Assembly: GCA_948567375.1 (NCBI GenBank)
Contig: OX419761.1
Span: 42,260,243-42,324,242 of the forward strand
Length of the DNA stretch: 64,000 bases
Reading direction: 5' to 3'
DNA from: Lunularia cruciata
Taxonomy: Eukaryota; Streptophyta; Marchantiopsida; Lunulariales; Lunulariaceae
The translations under genes and the position numbers were made by a program. Positions 59,141-64,000 of the stretch are shown here, in pieces (positions within the stretch are counted from its first letter, which is position 1; every line of letters starts with the position of its first letter). The notes under the pieces were generated by a model that did no database searches, was not told the DNA's origin, and worked only from the letters and a program-made list of their open reading frames with translations.

Positions 59141-59570
59141 AGCTCATTTTTTTCCAAGTGCACCTGGCAAATGACTTTCAAGTGTAAACTTGATAAACAC
59201 AACACCTTGTAAGTGTAAATGGAGGCCTTACAAATGTACTGATTATAAATGTGCAGATTAAGCTTCATAGAATTCTTTTTGCATCCTTCAAAATTCTTAT
59301 CCCAATATTACATCAAGATACACTCATAGTCTAAGATAAAGACTCCTGGTCTAAGTTACCAGACTATGAGATATGAGTTAAATACTGAAAAATATATATT
59401 TTATTATAGGGAATCTCAATCAATCAATCGAGTATATCATCATTGTTATAATCAAGGCAATGTTGCATCACCCTTGATCTACTTTCTTCTCTACCAAGTT
59501 CTATACCATGAAAGGACATTTCTGAATCTATTTGAGTCTCCTCTCTAAATCCGCCATTGTCCTCTGACCA

Positions 59571-59607
59571 AATCAATAGGTCTGACCAAAGGTCAGACCT
59601 ATTGATT
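59571..59607. repeat. Perfect 17-bp inverted repeat, 3-nt loop
   Basis: AATCAATAGGTCTGACC, AAA, then the exact reverse complement. The right arm overlaps the stop codon of the transposase gene (minus strand), so transposase mRNA would end its coding region at the base of this hairpin. Confidence 0.9.
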
Positions 59608-60706
59608 AAAATTTATGTAAAATAATACACATCGATACACACTTTAACAAATAAGCATTTCTACTATTGTCTTCCAGTTGCATTCTTAGCTCGCAAAGAG
59701 AATGCCATCTAGCTTTCAATACTCCTATACAATGCTCATTTATCACTCTTGCCTTTGTTAAATATTTATTGAACTCCTGCTTGTCCTCTGAGCGAGCCTG
59801 CTTGATTGCGAGTACTAGGTGATGCATGGATACATAACCCGAATCACCTAAAAGGTACTCCTTTGCCTCAAAAGTGTGACACCTCCCTCTTAGGTTCAAA
59901 TCATTCCATAGTGACAATTTTTTCAAACAAGTCATATCATGACATGACCCTAGCATTCCTGCAAATAAAAAAGGCCATACTTTTAGTAAAATAAACAAAA
60001 AGGATCACCAATGCATTGCAAAAATACCAAACAAAAGAACACATAACATAAAACATACCTCCAGAAAAATGTATAACTCTCCTTTTATCATCACAAATAA
60101 CTTGGCTGTTTATAGAATATGAACCCTTGCGGCTGAAATATATTTCCCCATCCCCAGTTGGTCGGGCTGCAATGTTCCATCTACCAAACCAACACAACCG
60201 GGAAAACCTTTTTGTGCAAAAACAATGGATATCTTCCTCCTCTCCTCGAGTTTGGGCCAAGCAACTTGACTCCTCATCACATCTAATATGGCTGTCATAA
60301 TTCTATCAGTAAAAGCAATTGTTGAACTAGCACTAATGCCCCAAATATTGAAACCCCGTGCAACACAAGCTCCATTGCCATGATGCCCAAATCTATCCAA
60401 TGCTAGGGCAACTTGGATCCACACGGGTGTTTGCTTTCTTCGGTACCTTTTCTCAAAAATCATGTGAGTCTTAATCAAATCAACTAATGTTGAAAAAGAA
60501 TCCCCATCCATTCTAGTAAGCTGGCAAAAGGCCTTAGTATCTAGATTTCTAAAATACTCCTTCACAAACTCTCTACTACGAGGGTAAGTAACACGGGGTT
60601 CCAAGTATCGGTGAGTATGTGCATACTCCCATCCACTAATAAAACATTCTAGCATATCTAAATCTCCTCCTAATTCCTCGTCTTCATCTTCTAATCCTTG
60701 TAGCAA
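59606..60706 (-). pseudogene. PIF/Harbinger DDE transposase, frameshifted, one intron
   Basis: The transposase that cuts and pastes PIF/Harbinger elements. The N-terminal half (60706 onward) carries the helix-turn-helix region (KQTPVWIQVALALDRFGHHG, then GISASSTIAFTDRI) and the first catalytic Asp in GCVGLVDGT. A one-base shift near 60165 moves the frame to the next block, YFSRKGSYSINSQVICDDKR. A 100-bp GT-AG intron (60058-59959) follows in correct phase, then LGSCHDMTC, the second Asp in LLGDSGYVS and the Glu in VINEHCIGVLKARW, ending LHKF at 59606. All three catalytic residues are present, so only the frameshift is disabling, unless it is a sequencing error. This is the best evidence for the identity of the surrounding element. 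Confidence 0.85.
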
Positions 60707-61546
60707 TATCTCTAATCCAATCTAACCAAATCATCCATTGAATACATTTTCTAATATTTCTGGTTAGTTCTAAATGAGTACTGCCTCTTGGTATGACTTT
60801 ACTCAATTTTTAATCACCACTGATAAATCCTTATCGACAAAAGGGATCTCTCTTCTCCGCAAAGGCATCTCTCTTCTCCGCAAAGGGGCATCTCCCAATG
60901 AAATTCAGCAAAGGGGCATCTTTATTCTTTGTGCACACAAAAAAACAATCTCATCAATTTCATTCTGTAACAAGAAAACAAATTCATGAATTTTATTTCA
61001 TTACTCAAGGGGAAGAAAGGTATACATTTCATACTTGTACAAAAGACAATGTTTAAAAAATAATGAAATCGAGAGTAACACTTCAAACAAAATCACTCCT
61101 CACTCTAACCTTCTCACGGGTTCGCACTCAAATCTTCCCACTCCAAACAAATTCACTCCCCATTCCACCTCTGGCTATGGGTCTCTCAAATCTTTCCACT
61201 CATGCTCCCTCCAATCTTCCTCGGTGGTAAAAATTTGCTGAGTTGCCGCTCGTCATTTCATTTCCATGGGTGTTCTCGAACATCCTCGGATGCTCCTCAT
61301 GGTGGCCATCACTTTCACTCTAACCCTAAACAAAAACTTTATTAACCCTAATGTGCAATCAATGCACTACGGAGTGATAATGAAAATTCCTTATCCCTTA
61401 TTTTTGACAAACCACCTCATATGGAGTGTGTTAATAATAAGGAACTTGGCCCGAACTCCGTAACAATGCCTTTTCTACCTCCCGGTCACACACCGTACCC
61501 ATTTAGTCAACGATGCGTAACAATCTATATGAAAAGTTATGAAACT
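60707..61546. other. Transposon right subterminal region; no gene
   Basis: Contains the short duplication TCTCTTCTCCGCAAAGG at about 60848-60883 and CACTC-rich sequence near 61080-61210. Expected to hold the transposase promoter (minus strand) and transposase binding sites; none can be specified. Confidence 0.4.
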
Positions 61547-61571
61547 TCGTAAAACTATTTCTGAAAATCCC
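61547..61571 (-). repeat. Terminal inverted repeat, right
   Basis: The minus strand begins GGGATTTTCAGAAATAGTTT. Followed on the plus strand by TAG, which also precedes the left repeat if that is placed at 50329. Confidence 0.6.
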
Positions 61572-61574
61572 TAG

Positions 61575-63763
61575 TGTAAACTTCGATCAGTCCATAATGA
61601 ATTTGTAAATCTAAAATAATAATTTCAAATATTTTGAAAATCTTCTTAGTTGTCTTGAACTATTTATGACGATTTAGCTGTACTGGTACTCATGAAATTG
61701 ATTAAGTACTTTCTAAATTTGCATAGTTATATTGATTTTTATTCATGAAATTGATCAACTACTATCTGAATTTACATAATTATATTCACTTTGTATTCTC
61801 CATTTGCCATATGATCAATGATATTCATTGGGATTGAATGTCATTTCAAAGTTTTGGATCAATGGATAATTATAGTCTGTACTTACCCGATTAACACTCA
61901 AACTAGTGTAATCAAAACATTTGTATAGCCAGTATTCTCTATTGATAAGTTACTTTATCAATTTAATAAAGAAAAGGGCCACCAACAGAGCACAAGAACG
62001 CTACTATAGTATACATAGACAACAACTATTATAAATAATAACCTTTTTTATGAAGATTGATTGATTCACCCTGCTTATTATTTTATGCGTTCTTATCTCG
62101 AAACTTACTTCTCCTTTGGAAATCAAATTACTTGGTAAAATTCAATTTTTAATATAATGACTTGCAGCATGTTAGTAAGATTTGTTCTTCCAAAGAATAG
62201 GTTGTTGATGAAGCATTTAAAGATGAAATTACTGATGAAATTTACTGATATCAAGAATTTTATTTCTCCCCTTTGACATCTGTTTAGAATTGTAGAAACA
62301 GTAAATTCAAATTCTATTACATTTTCCCCTTTCAACAAATCAATAAGTGTGAATCATGAAGCTTCCCCCTTTTCTTCTTTCAACAAACCAATAAGTGTGA
62401 ATCATGAAGTTTCCCCCTTTTCCTCTTTCTTTCATTTTAGATTGGAGATTCTACATAGAAATCTACATTTGTTTAGGACTCCTTTTAATTATAAAACCAT
62501 TAGGTGCTATCCTTCACATCTTTCTCCCAATTTTAAACTGACGATTTAAAATGCAAATCTGGATATTTTTTAAGATTTGAATAAATCTTGCTCTTTCATG
62601 ATCATATTAAGTATCTTCTAATCATCTCAATCTTAAATTAATTAAATCTTACCTTCTTTCAAATTTGGATTTGAACATGACAATTCAGTAATGCCTTCTA
62701 ATATCAAGGAAACTTGGTAACATGTTGAATAACAAGTCGAATACATATTTGTCCAGCTGTAACATTATGAATGAAAATGATGTTCCAGAAACGAGTAAGC
62801 AAGACGTGCCCGCGGAGGTATGAGTTAACCGATGCTCTTGGAAGCCCCGACAGATCTTAAGCTAACTGGAACTGCGGAGTTGGGATGAAAATAGATACAA
62901 AACTTTCTCACTAGTGACGAAACTTCAACTTCCTTAGATCTCCATTTGGAGCACAAAACCAGCCCAGAAATCAACTTGAAGCTTGAAGCTTGTGTCTAAC
63001 CCAGTAAAATGAAAGAAGAGACATTCATTGAAAGGAATACAGGGATTCAAGTGCGTGCATGCATGCTGTTGTTGTGTCCAACGTCGTATTTTCATTTCAC
63101 TTCTTACAGTAAGTTCCATGGCGATTCTCAGATTCGGAAAAAAGAATTATGTAATGACGAATGTCTTACCATAATCAATTCAATCTGATGTACTTTCAAG
63201 TGACAAATACCTGCAATAAGCTGATATGCTCGGATTGTGCAACAGAAGAGGTATCTGGACTGCAGTAATTTTCAGACCTTCCCTGTCATCTTTACATTTT
63301 CCTGGCCAATTGTGTTGAATGGCGAGGACTGACGTTCGAGTTCTACTTTTAGATGATTGCAATCCAGCCCACTTTTCTTACTGTTCCGCGAAATTCATCT
63401 CACCACTTCTGCTGTACACTAATAAAGGACGGACCAAAATCGTATCCTACCGAGAAGGTGCCCTCAGGGGCAATTATCAAAATACACACCTCCTCTTTGA
63501 ATGAATGACTTTCTAACCTCAAAAGAATCGAGGTGATGACTTGCCTTAGAGACATCAGCCAGGAACTGACAGATTGTGAACCTACTATCTTCACCGTTTC
63601 TCAGAGAGATCAGTGTGGTCATGCTGAGAGGCCTACAACTCCAGTTGGAGGCTCCCTCCTTTCTATCCTGCTAGTGAAGAAAATGTATATAAGGCTGACA
63701 GTTCCAAGAAAATTCTTATATGCATGAACAATAAATAAGAGCATTGCTCAATTCTAAGAGTAC
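61575..63763. other. AT-rich spacer; no recognisable gene
   Basis: Mostly AT-rich with short frames. It contains one exact-length tandem duplication (62330-62425) and becomes more complex from about 62780, near the possible exons at the edge. Confidence 0.4.
62330..62425 (+). repeat. 48-bp tandem duplication
   Basis: Two head-to-tail units (62330-62377, 62378-62425), each starting TTTCAACAAAyCAATAAGTG and containing GAATCATGAAGyTTCCCCCT, differing at only a few positions. Confidence 0.85.
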
Positions 63764-64000
63764 CTGAGGTTTCTAACATTCTTTCGTGCCCTTCAGCTTG
63801 GAGCTCCAATCCTTCAATAGAAACCCCATACCTCGACCATTGAAACTTCAAAGTTCTCTGAACTGAAAAGACATAAGACGTAAATCAGTACCAGATGACA
63901 AAAAACTGGCAGAAAATAATAATCAAGGCAGCTGGATTAAACATTCCATACCTGGCCAGACAAGGGCTGCCAAACGTCACGCATGGTCCACTGCAACCCG
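63764..64000 (-). CDS. Possible exons of an unidentified gene, cut by window edge
   Basis: On the minus strand, 64000-63952 is open (LQWTMRDVWQPLSGQ) and ends in CAG followed by donor GTATGG. A pyrimidine-rich acceptor then leads to 63857-63764, which continues in phase (RTLKFQWSRYGVSIEGLELQ, then AEGHERMLETS) and ends at CAG followed by GTACTC. The two splice pairs and Trp-rich reading suggest coding sequence, but no family was recognised and the next exon could not be placed without a stop. Treat as tentative. Confidence 0.3.

Larger units (their letters stand above)
50328..61571. mobile_element. Candidate 11.2-kb PIF/Harbinger-type DNA transposon with cargo genes
   Basis: The left end GGGGGTTTCAGAAATAG (50328) and the inverted right end GGGATTTTCAGAAATAG (ending 61571) match at 15 of 17 positions. 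Similarity resumes subterminally (AAACTTCATAAnT, TGTnACGnnnCG). Flanks give TA, or TAG if the left end is placed one base in, as possible target duplication. Inside, a DDE transposase sits near the right end and a candidate SANT-type gene near the left, the usual two-gene arrangement of the superfamily. Additional genes and minisatellites in the middle are unusual and may be captured or nested. The transposase frameshift suggests it no longer moves on its own. Confidence 0.6.

Noticed and set aside
59571..59607. Terminal inverted repeat of the Harbinger element
   Set aside because: Both arms are adjacent with a 3-nt loop, and no copy was found beyond the transposase on the other side; the ends at 50328 and 61571 fit better.
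1..64000. CRISPR arrays, bacterial operons or phage genes
   Set aside because: No regularly spaced repeats with unique spacers, no ribosome-binding-site-led gene strings, and the only intact gene is spliced and plant-type.

Overview
This is a eukaryotic, almost certainly land-plant, nuclear window. The evidence is one spliced autophagy gene of plant type (ATG16: N-terminal helix, coiled coil and C-terminal WD40 propeller, with GT-AG introns) in AT-rich DNA full of decayed plant-type transposons (Ty3/gypsy with plant primer-binding sites, a LINE-like reverse transcriptase, a tRNA-derived SINE and a PIF/Harbinger DNA transposon). The lineage cannot be fixed from sequence alone. The low intron number of ATG16 and the transposon types would suit a seed-free plant such as a bryophyte, but that is a guess. 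No bacterial genes, rRNA genes or CRISPR arrays were seen.

Layout. 0-1.9 kb: the 5' end of a minus-strand Ty3/gypsy element (gag remnant, tRNA-Met type primer site, LTR, then a second truncated LTR in tandem). Its LTRs carry perfect heat-shock-element arrays. 1.9-4.0 kb and 15.2-17.5 kb: two diverged minus-strand copies of one LINE-like reverse transcriptase, each with a different catalytic Asp replaced by Asn. 4-15 kb and 17.5-27.4 kb: long stretches without a recognisable gene, containing hairpins, tandem repeats and one weak pair of direct repeats. 27.46-30.34 kb: ATG16, minus strand, four exons, apparently intact. 30.3-32.8 kb: AT-rich spacer.

32.8-49.3 kb: a nest of retrotransposons. 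A minus-strand Ty3/gypsy element (PHD-finger remnant downstream of integrase) has been entered by (i) a 425-bp solo LTR of the heat-shock-motif family, with target duplication CCTGG, and (ii) a plus-strand Ty3/gypsy element at 41.26-48.38 kb. The gag of that second element was in turn split by a 754-bp solo LTR with target duplication TGTAG. A tRNA-derived SINE head lies at 41.1 kb.

50.3-61.6 kb: a candidate 11.2-kb PIF/Harbinger-type element bounded by imperfect terminal inverted repeats. A DDE transposase gene (minus strand, one frameshift, one intron) sits near the right end and a candidate SANT/Myb-like accessory gene near the left. Several further cargo genes lie between them (an acidic protein, basic and acidic coiled coils, and a spliced gene resembling plant transposon-associated proteins), interleaved with GC-rich minisatellite clusters. 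61.6-64 kb: spacer, with one or two possible exons of an unidentified minus-strand gene at the edge.

ATG16 is the only gene that looks functional. Everything else recognisable is transposon-derived and carries stops, frameshifts or replaced catalytic residues.
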